A DNA stretch of 59,576 bases from contig NZ_PDZB01000020.1 in the NCBI RefSeq assembly GCF_002743335.1, positions 1 to 59,576 of the forward strand. The letters are read 5' to 3'. Source of the stretch: Sporosarcina sp. P32b (GTDB lineage Bacteria; Bacillota; Bacilli; Bacillales_A; Planococcaceae). A model generated the notes under the pieces. It ran no database searches and was not told the DNA's origin. It saw nothing but the letters and a program-made list of their open reading frames with translations. Shown here piece after piece: positions 51,805-59,576 of the stretch. The translations under genes and the position numbers were made by a program. Each line of letters starts with the position of its first letter. The first letter of the stretch is position 1.

Positions 51805-52968
51805 TTATGCTTCTATAGCTGAAACTTTAGACTTTCTTAAAATCTTAAACAAAATGATGAGTAAAACCGTGATGCCTAGCGCAATTCCTATCACGGAATA
51901 CTGGAAACGAATTGTCGGAGAGCCTGCTATTGCTGCAATTCCGTCCAATATTAAAGGTGAACTAAATTGTCCAATGAAAATCGAACTCGATACGATTGCA
52001 ATCACGCGGTCACTATGAAGAGGATTAACTAGGCTGAGCGCTTTAACGTTGATCAATGGGAACAAAATCCCTTGGCCAAAACCAATTACGCATGTACAAG
52101 CTAAAATTAGTGGGACAGAATGACTTAAAGCCAAACCAGTGAATGCAATACTCATTAAGAATATACTGATCGGCATAATATACGATTTCAGGATATCTTG
52201 TAGCTGAATCAAAGTTAGGCTAGTAATCATTCCCCCTACAGTTGTAAAGGATATCACTGTACCTGCCAATGCGGAGCCACCTATATTGCTTTGCTCTAGG
52301 TAGAGTGCCATATTCGTTGCAACCGAATAGTAAACTAACATAATACCTGCAGAAGCTGCTGCATATCCAAATACAGTCAATGGCATTTTCCGTTTCTCTA
52401 CACTCTTATCTTGTTTAACCGGTGTATCTTTCGGTAAGAATATAAAGACCAGAATGAAAATCACGACACCCATTAAATACACATTAAACGGAGCTCTCCA
52501 ACTGATAGCTGCTAAGTAACCTGCTAGCATCATAGTGATGATTCCACCAAAGTTACTGAATGCAGAATTATACCCCATCATCTTCACTTGTTCACGGCCT
52601 CTAAAATGATCACTAATTAACGTAATCCCAAGCGGCATGACTAAGCCGACACCAGCTCCTAGCACGAATCGAAAGGCTAGTAACATTTCAATCGTATTGG
52701 TAAACTGTGCGCCTACCCCTGCCAAGACATATATGAATAAGCCGATTAGAGCAACAGTCCGTTTCGGTATCCTTGACGTTAACCAACTAGAGATGAATGT
52801 AAATGGAATGATCAATAATGAAGGTGCCGTTAATATCAATTTGATAAATACGGGACTGGCCTCTGGGAAGTTTGCGGCAATCAATCCAAGGGCTGGAGAT
52901 ATAGCGGCTCCTGCCATAACCGTGGCCATCGAGATGGATATGATCGTTGGTTTCAACATGCGGTTCAT
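51805..52968 (-). CDS. Major facilitator superfamily transporter
   Basis: 387 residues, twelve predicted membrane helices. The loop 2-3 motif is SRIPKRTVALIGLFIYVLAG (variant of the GxxxDRxGRR signature), and motif C-like GAGVGLVMPLGITLISDHF follows in helix 4-5, as in drug:H+ antiporters. It starts in a 4-bp overlap (ATGA) with the TetR regulator gene; the pair is probably a self-regulated efflux system. Substrate unknown. Confidence 0.9.
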   Translation of the reverse strand: MNRMLKPTIISISMATVMAGAAISPALGLIAANFPEASPVFIKLILTAPSLLIIPFTFISSWLTSRIPKRTVALIGLFIYVLAGVGAQFTNTIEMLLAFRFVLGAGVGLVMPLGITLISDHFRGREQVKMMGYNSAFSNFGGIITMMLAGYLAAISWRAPFNVYLMGVVIFILVFIFLPKDTPVKQDKSVEKRKMPLTVFGYAAASAGIMLVYYSVATNMALYLEQSNIGGSALAGTVISFTTVGGMITSLTLIQLQDILKSYIMPISIFLMSIAFTGLALSHSVPLILACTCVIGFGQGILFPLINVKALSLVNPLHSDRVIAIVSSSIFIGQFSSPLILDGIAAIAGSPTIRFQYSVIGIALGITVLLIILFKILRKSKVSAIEA

Positions 52969-53585
52969 TGGTCATCCCCCTGTTCTGGATGACGTTTTAG
53001 TTGGCGTAATACTTTTTCAGCTGATACTTTAATAGGTGAAATCTTACGAGCATTTGTTAATAATAAGCCATGCACTAATGATAAATGATACACGGCTAAT
53101 TCTTCTGCATCTCCTTCAATAAACTCCTCAGCAATTTGTCCTTTAATAATAATATGTTCAATTCTTTCGACCATGAATCGATATTTTTCCACAATTTCTT
53201 CTTTCACTTCTTGTGTTAAATAATCAGAATACAAAGCTTGCATGATCAGGATATGGCGGTGTACTCCATCACGTAATGAACCAGAATGAGTTGCTTCAGT
53301 AAGCCATTCCAATTGCTTTAAAGGACTGTTATGTTTTTCCTCCGCTTGATCCACTGTATCAATGAGTACAGTTAGTAACTCAAGAATCACCGTGACGTAT
53401 AGGTCCTCTTTTGATTTGAAGTAGTGATAAAACAAGCCATGACTTTGTTCAGCTTTGTTTGTAATGTCACTAATTTTTGTTGCTGCATATCCTTTCGTAC
53501 CAAATAATACGATAGCGGCTTCTTTTAAATCATGTTGCCGAGTATCGCGAATCTCTTGAATCTTTTCATTCTTTCGGGGTGACAT
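52965..53585 (-). CDS. TetR-family transcriptional regulator
   Basis: 206 residues. DNA-binding helix-turn-helix at about 18-64: LKEAAIVLFGTKGYAATKISDITNKAEQSHGLFYHYFKSKEDLY, the classical TetR signature. The C-terminal ligand domain is divergent. It is first in a two-gene operon with the MFS transporter and is likely its repressor, acting at the palindrome at 53616. The ATG at 53585 has only a poor ribosome site, implying low expression. Confidence 0.92.
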   Translation of the reverse strand: MSPRKNEKIQEIRDTRQHDLKEAAIVLFGTKGYAATKISDITNKAEQSHGLFYHYFKSKEDLYVTVILELLTVLIDTVDQAEEKHNSPLKQLEWLTEATHSGSLRDGVHRHILIMQALYSDYLTQEVKEEIVEKYRFMVERIEHIIIKGQIAEEFIEGDAEELAVYHLSLVHGLLLTNARKISPIKVSAEKVLRQLKRHPEQGDDQ

Positions 53586-53615
53586 AAAGGGTTTTCAACT
53601 CACTTCTTTTTATTG

Positions 53616-53633
53616 ATTGACTCACGAGTCAAT
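53616..53633. promoter_or_regulatory. TetR-type operator
   Basis: ATTGACTC-AC-GAGTCAAT, a perfect 8-bp dyad just downstream of the -10 of the TetR-MFS promoter and 31 bp before the tetR start; fits autorepression. Confidence 0.7.
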
Positions 53634-53640
53634 GTTGACC

Positions 53641-53669
53641 AGTTTACTGTCCTGTTGGGTTTTTGTCAA
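53641..53669 (-). promoter_or_regulatory. Promoter of the TetR-MFS operon
   Basis: Minus-strand TTGACA (53669-53664), 17-nt spacer, TAAACT (53646-53641). The expected transcription start falls at about 53634, at the edge of the palindrome. Confidence 0.7.
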
Positions 53670-53752
53670 CTCCCAAAAAAAGTAGCGCAAGAGTAACTTG
53701 GAGAAATGTGTTGGATTTTAACCAAGCTTTATTCAATAGCGAATTTTGCAAA

Positions 53753-53795
53753 ATAAAAACTGAAGAACAAACACCAATTGGGTTAGTCCTTCAGT
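53753..53795 (-). terminator. Terminator of the UPF0180 gene
   Basis: ACTGAAG..., a stem with outer arms CTGAAG / CTTCAG and a T-rich tail (TTTTTATTTTG) on the minus strand. Confidence 0.7.
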
Positions 53796-53817
53796 CTTAT
53801 ATAAAATGTATTAACTA

Positions 53818-54051
53818 TCAACGGTGTAATCTTTTTTCAACATCTTCTACAATATCTTGTACAGAGTTGCCTTCAATACTCACCACAGGAAAGTCGAATT
53901 GGTCGATATTGACATCGCTCAATGCACGTACAACGCCCATGTCATAGCCACTTAAATTTTCATCACTTGCGAACATCTTCACTTCATGACCCTTTTCCTC
54001 TAATGCTTGTTTCACATCTTCAAATGGTATTTCTACTGCAATTTTCGCCAT
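53818..54051 (-). CDS. UPF0180 (YkuS-like) family protein
   Basis: 77 residues: MAKIAVEIPFEDVKQALEEKGHEVKMF matches the N-terminal pattern of the YkuS family, followed by DMGVVRALSDVNI and a C-terminal VQDIVEDVEKRL helix. The family often has a CDCCVVTG-type cysteine stretch at the DMGVV position, which is absent here. Ribosome site AAGGAGGAA 8 nt before ATG. Function unknown. Confidence 0.8.
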   Translation of the reverse strand: MAKIAVEIPFEDVKQALEEKGHEVKMFASDENLSGYDMGVVRALSDVNIDQFDFPVVSIEGNSVQDIVEDVEKRLHR

Positions 54052-54255
54052 ACTCTATTCCTCCTTAGTCCTTACTTGATTTCGCTAATACTTTATAATT
54101 TCCCCACTGTCAGTTAAGTTAAACATGGCTTCTTACGGAATGCATTTATATTTGGTAATAACTAGACGATTCATTTTGTAAGAAGTGGGTATTTTACTAT
54201 TACAGCCTTAGAGTCATTATATGAAATAGATTTTATAAAGGGAGTAGACGTGATT

Positions 54256-54873
54256 ATGTTTGGGTTATCGGATCTCATTGGCTTGGTTATTTCTAGTTTC
54301 ATCATTTTACCTGTCGTGACTTTTCTGCGAGAGGCAGGATATTTTGTTATCAGTGGATTATTCGGTGTGAAAAACGCCAGACTTACTATTGGTTCGGGAC
54401 CCAGGTTATTTCAATTGGGCGTTTTAGATATACGTAAGTATTATCATGTCAACAGCTGGTTTTCCTTCGATTCAGTCAAAAGAAAAAGTAATTTTGCTTA
54501 TATATGTATTTATGCCGGACCTATCTTAATTAACGTAGTAGTAGCTGTCACGATGAATGCTTTGATCGCAAATGGATTCTTTGAAGACTCCAAGACATTC
54601 TGGAATCGCTTTATTTTCTACGCATTCTATTTTGTACTATACGACTCTATTCCGATGAAAACCGTAAATGGCAAACCGAATAACGGTATGATCATTTATG
54701 AACTTCTACGATATGGCAAACGTGTCGATTTCAATGAAGAACCCATTATTCCGGGGACTACAGAAGCAGATGAAATGTATCAGGAAGAAGTCGAGAAAAT
54801 TGAGAAAATAGAAGAAGAGATAAAAGAAGAAATTATACAAAATGACGGCATTCCACCCGACAAGAAAGGATGA
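54256..54873 (+). CDS. Site-2-protease-like (M50) membrane protein lacking zinc ligands
   Basis: 205 residues, three to four membrane helices. Counted from ATG 54256, REAGY (25-29) followed by FGVKNARLTIGSGPRLF aligns by eye with the M50 HExGH...FGV...IGxGPxLF block; AGPILIN (87-93) matches AGPxxN; and DSIPMKTVNG (130-139) matches NxxPxxxxDG. Both histidines (to Arg25, Tyr29) and the Asp ligand (to Asn138) are replaced, so a zinc protease is not possible; only Glu26 remains. The tail (about 165-195) is acidic, coiled-coil-like. GTG 54250 is an alternative start. Followed 6 bp later by the DUF3891 gene. Confidence 0.7.
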   Translation: MFGLSDLIGLVISSFIILPVVTFLREAGYFVISGLFGVKNARLTIGSGPRLFQLGVLDIRKYYHVNSWFSFDSVKRKSNFAYICIYAGPILINVVVAVTMNALIANGFFEDSKTFWNRFIFYAFYFVLYDSIPMKTVNGKPNNGMIIYELLRYGKRVDFNEEPIIPGTTEADEMYQEEVEKIEKIEEEIKEEIIQNDGIPPDKKG

Positions 54874-54879
54874 ACTGAG

Positions 54880-55653
54880 ATGATTGTACGTGAACATGAG
54901 AAGTCATTTATCTTCGTACAACAACATCATCATGGACACCTAGCTGAAGAATTAATGAAACATTGGAAAAAGGATATGTTTCCTGATGATCAATGGCGCC
55001 CTTCTGTACTAACCGCCATTAGGAACCACGACATCGGCTGGTCTCCTTTTGACGAACAACCTTTTTGGAATGATGCGACGTCTGCACCTTTTCAATTCAC
55101 CGACTTCCCTCTTCTCCCTAAAACCGTCCTTTATCGTCAAGGTATCGATGAGGTGGAAAAGATAGATCTTTACGCAGCTATGCTTTGCAGTTTTCATTAT
55201 GAACAGTTTATACAAAGCAGTAACGAGAAAGCAGCACACCTTTTTATCGAGGGCGAACAAAGTCGTAGAGAACGGTTGTCTAGAGAAGTCGAGGGTTTTA
55301 CTAAAGAATTATTCGAAAAACATTACGCTTTGCTGCAGCTTGGGGATAATTTTTCTTTATATTGTTGTGTGAATGATTCTGGGGTCGACAAAGCGGATGA
55401 GCATGCATTTTTTCGTAACGGCATTCCTTCCTCGAGTATTTTCCATTCATTACCGATAGAACGAATTGGGATATACTTTGCAGATCAACACACTATTAAG
55501 GTAGAGGATTACCCATTTTGCTGTTCGTTTGATGTGGAAGTGAAGCAAAAGAACGTGTTGAAACAAGATATTAAGGATAAAGGATTGCAAGTAGCTTATG
55601 AAGAGGCGGACTACGAAGTAATTTCTTTTCACATTTCACCTGCACCCAAATAA
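54880..55653 (+). CDS. DUF3891 family protein
   Basis: 257 residues, soluble. His/Asp-rich N-terminal block: QQHHHGHLAEELMKHW (about 14-29) and AIRNHDIGW (about 46-54), reminiscent of HD-type metal sites, with further conserved AAMLCSFHYEQF (about 99-110). Family function unknown; a metal-dependent hydrolase is suggested only by the His/Asp pattern. The ribosome site AAAGGA lies in the end of the upstream M50-like gene; the two form an operon. Confidence 0.8.
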   Translation: MIVREHEKSFIFVQQHHHGHLAEELMKHWKKDMFPDDQWRPSVLTAIRNHDIGWSPFDEQPFWNDATSAPFQFTDFPLLPKTVLYRQGIDEVEKIDLYAAMLCSFHYEQFIQSSNEKAAHLFIEGEQSRRERLSREVEGFTKELFEKHYALLQLGDNFSLYCCVNDSGVDKADEHAFFRNGIPSSSIFHSLPIERIGIYFADQHTIKVEDYPFCCSFDVEVKQKNVLKQDIKDKGLQVAYEEADYEVISFHISPAPK

Positions 55654-55654
55654 A

Positions 55655-55692
55655 AAGTGCAGAAAGAGGTAATAACTCCCCTTTCTGCACTT
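55655..55692. terminator. Bidirectional terminator DUF3891/metK
   Basis: AAGTGCAGAAAG / CTTTCTGCACTT perfect 12-bp stem between convergent genes. Confidence 0.88.
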
Positions 55693-55699
55693 CATGACT

Positions 55700-56911
55700 T
55701 TATTGTTTCACGCGTACTTTACTAGCAAGTTCTTTCAACGCTTCCACTTTATCTGTCTGCTCCCATGGCAATTCGATATCAGTGCGGCCAAAGTGACCGT
55801 ATGCTGCTGTTTGTTTGTAGATTGGACGACGTAGGTCAAGCATTTTGATGATTCCTGCCGGACGAAGGTCAAACAATTCACGTACGAACTCCACTAATTG
55901 CGTTTCCGATAGTTTACCCGTGTCAAATGTGTTGATTGAGATAGAAACCGGGCTCGCTACTCCAATAGCATAGGCCAACTGAACTTCACAGTGCTCAGCT
56001 AATCCTGCTGCGACAATGTTCTTTGCAACATAACGTGCTGCATAAGAAGCGGAACGGTCTACTTTTGTTGCGTCTTTCCCTGAGAATGCACCACCGCCAT
56101 GACGGGCATATCCACCGTACGTATCGACGATAATTTTACGTCCAGTCAGACCGGAGTCTCCTTGAGGTCCACCCACAACAAAGCTGCCAGTAGGGTTAAT
56201 GAAGTATTTAGTCTGCTCGTCCAACAAGTTTTTTGGAACTACTGCATCAATAACAACTTTCTTTATATCCTTCTCAATTTGCTCGAGTGTTGCCTCAGGA
56301 TGATGTTGTGTGGAAATAACGATTGTGTCAATTCGCACAGGATTATTATCTTGATCGTATTCTACTGTTACTTGCGTTTTTCCATCAGGACGTAAATAAG
56401 AAATCAGTTCTTCTTTACGAGCTTGTGCCAGGCGTTGTGCCAATCTATGGGATAAACTGATAGGTAAAGGCATTAATTCCGGCGTTTCATTACATGCATA
56501 TCCAAACATTAGACCTTGGTCTCCTGCACCGATTGCATCTAATTCTTCATCAGACATAGAACCTTCGCGTGCTTCGAGTGCCACGTTAACACTTGCAGCG
56601 ATTTCAGGTGATTGTTCATCAATGGAAGTAAGTACAGCGGACGTTTCGTAATCAAAGCCGTATTTTGCACGAACATAGCCAATTTCCTTAACCGTATCGC
56701 GAACAACTTTTGGAATATCCACATACGTTGTCGTAGTGATTTCTCCCATTACTAATACGAGTCCAGTCGTAATACTCGTTTCACATGCCACACGCGCATT
56801 TGGATCTTCCGTTAGGATCGCATCTAAAATTGCGTCTGAAATTTGGTCGCACATCTTGTCAGGATGGCCTTCTGTAACTGATTCTGATGTAAACAGTCGA
56901 CGGTTTGTCAT
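55700..56911 (-). CDS. metK: S-adenosylmethionine synthetase
   Basis: Makes SAM from methionine and ATP. 403 residues; the three signature blocks are present: [21 protein letters not shown] (ATP/Mg), [12 protein letters not shown] (about 116-127), and [17 protein letters not shown] (phosphate-binding loop, about 260-276). Start 56911 follows AGGGGGAAA; a 9-codon extension to 56938 is rejected. Controlled by the SAM riboswitch upstream and divergent from pckA, a conserved Bacillales arrangement. Confidence 0.97.
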   Translation of the reverse strand: MTNRRLFTSESVTEGHPDKMCDQISDAILDAILTEDPNARVACETSITTGLVLVMGEITTTTYVDIPKVVRDTVKEIGYVRAKYGFDYETSAVLTSIDEQSPEIAASVNVALEAREGSMSDEELDAIGAGDQGLMFGYACNETPELMPLPISLSHRLAQRLAQARKEELISYLRPDGKTQVTVEYDQDNNPVRIDTIVISTQHHPEATLEQIEKDIKKVVIDAVVPKNLLDEQTKYFINPTGSFVVGGPQGDSGLTGRKIIVDTYGGYARHGGGAFSGKDATKVDRSASYAARYVAKNIVAAGLAEHCEVQLAYAIGVASPVSISINTFDTGKLSETQLVEFVRELFDLRPAGIIKMLDLRRPIYKQTAAYGHFGRTDIELPWEQTDKVEALKELASKVRVKQ

Positions 56912-57020
56912 TTTGTTTCCCCCTATATTAAGCATCATGATACGGTACTCTCATAAGTCCCTGGTAAAGTTCCACGCCTAGACGTCAAGCATATACCATA
57001 AGGATTCAGGGCTAGACAAT

Positions 57021-57062
57021 ATAAAAAGCCCTCTACTCATATTCAATCCATGAGTAAAAGGC
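57021..57062 (-). terminator. SAM riboswitch terminator
   Basis: ACTCAT / ATGAGT core stem extended by GCC / GGC-type pairs and followed by CTTTTTAT on the minus strand, between the SAM aptamer and metK. Confidence 0.85.
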
Positions 57063-57087
57063 AAAATTTCACGCGCAGCACCTTTCA

Positions 57088-57207
57088 CTCTTATCGTCCA
57101 AGGAATTAAACCTTGCTTCAGGTTTGGCACCTTCGCGTTAGACTTACGTCTATTGCAGGTTGCCGGGTTTCACAGGGCCTGTACCCTCCACCAACTCGGG
57201 ATAAGAG
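57088..57207 (-). promoter_or_regulatory. SAM-I (S-box) riboswitch aptamer
   Basis: Read on the minus strand: CTCTTATCCCGAGTTGGTGG, AGGCCCTGTGAAACCCGGCAACC, AAGGTGCCAA, CCTGAAGCAAGG and the closing GATAAGAG. All conserved S-box blocks are there; SAM binding should terminate metK transcription. Confidence 0.97.
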
Positions 57208-57223
57208 TATCCGTTCATGTCAC

Positions 57224-57252
57224 ATCGTATTAAAAAGTTTGGATTTTGTCAA
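57224..57252 (-). promoter_or_regulatory. Promoter of metK leader
   Basis: Minus-strand TTGACA (57252-57247), 17-nt spacer, TACGAT (57229-57224), just ahead of the SAM aptamer. Confidence 0.7.
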
Positions 57253-57384
57253 ATTATTTATCCTAAATCACTTGAGTTTTCCATTAGTATAGATTAATAT
57301 TCTTAATGTGTTATACTATTTACGAATTAGGATATTCTCATCAAGATAAAAATAAATCGACTACGCAAAGGACGGTATGTAAAC

Positions 57385-58977
57385 ATGATATCTGCAAAAA
57401 TTGATGATAGTTTAAAAAGTCTTCTTAGTGGAAGCAACGTGACGATCCAAGCGTCTGTGGCGGAATTAACAGAAAAAGCAGTAGCAAGAAACGAAGCTAA
57501 ACTTTCTGCTGATGGTGCAATCACTGCACGTACAGGTAAATATACAGGACGCTCACCTAAGGACAAATTCATCGTTGAAGATGCAGTGTCTAAGGATAAA
57601 GTAGATTGGGGTAGTACGAACAGTCCGATTTCAGAAGAGATCTTTGATTCATTATACACGAAAGTCATCGATCATTTGAAGGAAAAAGATGAACTCTTTG
57701 TATTTAAAGGGTTTGCAGGAGCAGATAAAGACTCTCAATTGTCTATCCAAGTAATTAATGAATTAGCTTGGCAAAATCTGTTTGTTCACCAACTATTCAT
57801 CCGTCCAACCAAAGAAGAATTAAAAGCACATGAATCGCAATTCACTATTTTGGCTGCCCCTTCATTCAAAGCGGATCCAAAAGTGGATGGCACAAACTCT
57901 GAAACGTTCATCATTGTTTCGCTTGAAAAGCGAATTGTCTTGATCGGTGGAACAGAGTATGCTGGAGAAATGAAAAAGTCTATTTTCTCCGTTATGAACT
58001 TCTTGCTTCCTGAGCAAGATATTCTATCCATGCACTGTTCAGCAAACGTTGGAGAAGAAGGCGATGTCGCTCTATTCTTCGGTCTTTCTGGAACAGGTAA
58101 AACTACGCTTTCAGCAGATGCTAACCGTAAACTTATTGGAGATGATGAGCATGGCTGGTCTGATAATGGCGTATTTAACATTGAAGGTGGATGTTACGCA
58201 AAATGTATCAACCTTTCTGCCGAAAAAGAACCTGAAATTTTCGGAGCAATCCGTTTCGGTGCTGTTTTAGAAAACGTTGTATTGGATGAAGTAACGCGCA
58301 TTCCAGATTATGATGATAAATCACTAACAGAAAATACACGTGCTGCTTATCCAATCGAAAATATCGATAATATTGTGACACCGTCTGTTGCGGGTCACCC
58401 GAAGAACATCATCTTCCTTACGGCTGATGCTTCCGGCGTATTGCCTCCGATCTCGATTCTTACAAAAGAACAGGCAATGTACCACTTCTTGAGCGGTTTC
58501 ACTTCCAAACTTGCTGGAACTGAACGTGGAATTACTGCTCCTGAACCAACATTCTCGACTTGCTTCGGTTCACCGTTCTTACCACTTCCTGCAGCAACAT
58601 ATGCAGAGATGCTTGGAAAGAAAATCGATGAGCACGGTTCAAAAGTATTCCTTGTGAATACAGGTTGGACTGGCGGAATTTACGGTGTAGGTTCACGTAT
58701 GAACTTGGGCTACACACGTTCAATGGTACGCGCTGCAATCGCTGGTAAATTGGATAATGTAGAAACAAAGAAGAACGAAATCTTCGGATTGAACATGCCG
58801 CTTGAAATCGAAGGTGTACCGAGTAATGTTCTACACCCTCGTTATGCTTGGGAAGATCCGAACGAATACGATAAAGAAGCAAATCGCTTAGCTGATGCTT
58901 TCCGTGAGAACTTCAAGAAATTCTCACATGTTTCAGAAGACATCGCAATCAAAGGCGGACCTCCTGTCATTAAATAA
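57385..58977 (+). CDS. pckA: Phosphoenolpyruvate carboxykinase (ATP)
   Basis: First committed gluconeogenic step: oxaloacetate + ATP to PEP. 530 residues. Motifs: [12 protein letters not shown] (substrate), the kinase P-loop [11 protein letters not shown] (about 235-245), the metal/ATP block LIGDDEHGW, and [15 protein letters not shown]. Ribosome site AAAGGACGG about 11 nt before ATG. With glcB at the other end of the window it allows growth on acetate-type carbon. Diverges from metK. Confidence 0.96.
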   Translation: MISAKIDDSLKSLLSGSNVTIQASVAELTEKAVARNEAKLSADGAITARTGKYTGRSPKDKFIVEDAVSKDKVDWGSTNSPISEEIFDSLYTKVIDHLKEKDELFVFKGFAGADKDSQLSIQVINELAWQNLFVHQLFIRPTKEELKAHESQFTILAAPSFKADPKVDGTNSETFIIVSLEKRIVLIGGTEYAGEMKKSIFSVMNFLLPEQDILSMHCSANVGEEGDVALFFGLSGTGKTTLSADANRKLIGDDEHGWSDNGVFNIEGGCYAKCINLSAEKEPEIFGAIRFGAVLENVVLDEVTRIPDYDDKSLTENTRAAYPIENIDNIVTPSVAGHPKNIIFLTADASGVLPPISILTKEQAMYHFLSGFTSKLAGTERGITAPEPTFSTCFGSPFLPLPAATYAEMLGKKIDEHGSKVFLVNTGWTGGIYGVGSRMNLGYTRSMVRAAIAGKLDNVETKKNEIFGLNMPLEIEGVPSNVLHPRYAWEDPNEYDKEANRLADAFRENFKKFSHVSEDIAIKGGPPVIK

Positions 58978-58986
58978 TGTTATATG

Positions 58987-59026
58987 AAAGAGGCTGACCA
59001 GGAATTCCTGATCAGCCTCTTTTTTG
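58987..59026 (+). terminator. Terminator of pckA
   Basis: AGAGGCTGA / TCAGCCTCT with continued pairing through CAGGAATTCCTG, then a T-run. Confidence 0.92.
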
Positions 59027-59049
59027 GTTTTAATTTTCTTATGGCATTG

Positions 59050-59576
59050 GGTGTATGGCAGTTTGGCTAGTTGTTTTAATCGTCGAAGTGTTGTCGGATT
59101 ACGCTGTTAAGAGTGCGCAATAAGCGGCATGGGGTTGTGGTTCTTGCACGTTCATTTTCTTTTTCCTGTTTGATCAGTAGTTTGTGGTTTAGCTGCCTAT
59201 GTAAGCGGTAAGTCCATTGTCCCCACTTCGGCGCTGGTGGATGGCTTTCGCGAGGAGCCAGAGACAGGAAGTTCGCCTGTCTTTGTCTCTTCGCTACGCC
59301 TACCACAGCAGGCGCCTTCGTTGGAGTGGGTGTAGGGCAGTTCGAGTAGTTGTTTTTACTCGTTAAAGTGCTGCCGGTTTACGTTTCTGTTAGTGTGCGT
59401 AATAAGCGACACTGAGTTGTGGTTCTTGCACGTGCTTATTCTCTTCCTGTTTGATCAGTAGTTTGTGGTTTAGCTGACAGTGTAAGTGGCAAGTCCATTG
59501 TCCCCACTACGGCGCTGGTGGATGGCTTTCGCGAGGAGCCATAGACAGGAAGTTCGCCTGTCTTTGTCTCATCGCT
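59050..59576. repeat. Two copies of a ~280-bp tandem repeat, second cut by the window end
   Basis: Copy 1 begins at 59050 and copy 2 at 59330; matching landmarks (CCTGTTTGATCAGTAG at 59165 and 59446; GGATGGCTTTCGCGAGGAGCC at 59239 and 59520) are 281 bp apart. Some blocks are identical, while the first 80 bp differ considerably. Each copy contains an AGACAGG / CCTGTCT hairpin (59262-59282 in copy 1). A 76-codon frame (59076-59306, minus) lies in copy 1, with no ribosome site or recognisable domain, and is not supported. GC content is visibly above the surroundings. Confidence 0.85.

Noticed and set aside
59076..59306. 76-codon minus-strand ORF inside the terminal repeat.
   Set aside because: No ribosome site, basic low-complexity product, and the equivalent frame is not clearly kept in the second copy.

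Overview
The window is a chromosomal segment of a low-to-moderate GC, Gram-positive, endospore-former-type bacterium (Bacillota, Bacillales). Strong AGGAGG-type ribosome binding sites, many TTG and GTG starts, S-box, RFN and B12 riboswitches in Bacillus-like positions, the divergent metK/pckA pair, an argCJBD operon, YitT, UPF0180 and Fur-regulated-basic-protein families all point there. Several genes look like Planococcaceae (Sporosarcina-like) relatives; that placement is inference. I see no rRNA, tRNA, CRISPR array, transposase, prophage or integrase, so this is mostly core metabolism with a few accessory islets.

Layout. 0.1-5.3 kb: malate synthase G (minus) diverges from metE, which sits behind a cobalamin riboswitch and its terminator. 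5.6-9.4 kb: riboflavin operon ribD-ribE-ribBA-ribH (minus) behind an FMN riboswitch. 9.4-12.5 kb: a three-gene operon (M20 deacylase, GNAT acyltransferase, N-acylamino acid racemase/OSBS-like enolase) that fits the known D-to-L amino acid conversion route through N-succinyl intermediates. 12.6-13.5 kb: ctaB. 14.1-17.3 kb: glycine-betaine type ABC transporter (binding protein, permease, CBS-containing ATPase) with a perfect palindrome over its promoter. 17.3-21.1 kb: lone cobT, ferritin, a cysteine-rich CWC protein, a 49-residue membrane/coiled-coil protein, a DUF697-type GTPase and a CtaM-like DUF420 protein. 21.2-25.6 kb: LysR regulator/DMT exporter pair, a lipoprotein, and an SLH-SH3-NlpC/P60 wall hydrolase.

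25.7-33.7 kb: argCJBD, fabI, brnQ, argH. 33.8-37.3 kb: cation-diffusion-facilitator exporter behind a short leader with its own terminator, then an unknown protein coupled to a Trm11-like methyltransferase, and small membrane proteins. 37.4-42.9 kb: leucyl aminopeptidase, two small proteins, a DUF188 protein, cupin, luciferase-like monooxygenase, and a type III polyketide synthase with its methyltransferase partner. 43.1-46.0 kb: operon of alpha/beta-hydrolase-like protein, two CrcB fluoride channel subunits and a secreted nuclease; gamma carbonic anhydrase. 46.3-49.9 kb: ferric iron ABC transporter with two Fur-like boxes. 50.2-55.7 kb: YitT, an FbpA-like small protein, a TetR-MFS pair, UPF0180, a site-2-protease-like membrane protein that has lost its metal ligands, and DUF3891. 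55.7-59.0 kb: metK behind a SAM riboswitch, divergent from pckA. 59.05-59.58 kb: two copies of a ~280-bp non-coding tandem repeat running off the end.

Themes. Methionine/SAM supply is controlled by two riboswitches (B12 for metE, SAM for metK). Iron handling appears as uptake (Fur-boxed transporter), storage (ferritin) and a Fur-type small protein. ctaB and the CtaM-like protein both serve heme A-type terminal oxidase biogenesis. The items most worth a second look are the unclassified leader ahead of the cation exporter, the hairpin that appears to bridge an over-long Shine-Dalgarno spacing in the betaine permease gene, two apparent pseudo-enzymes (hydrolase without its serine, M50 homologue without zinc ligands), the promoter-overlapping palindrome at the betaine operon, and the terminal tandem repeat.
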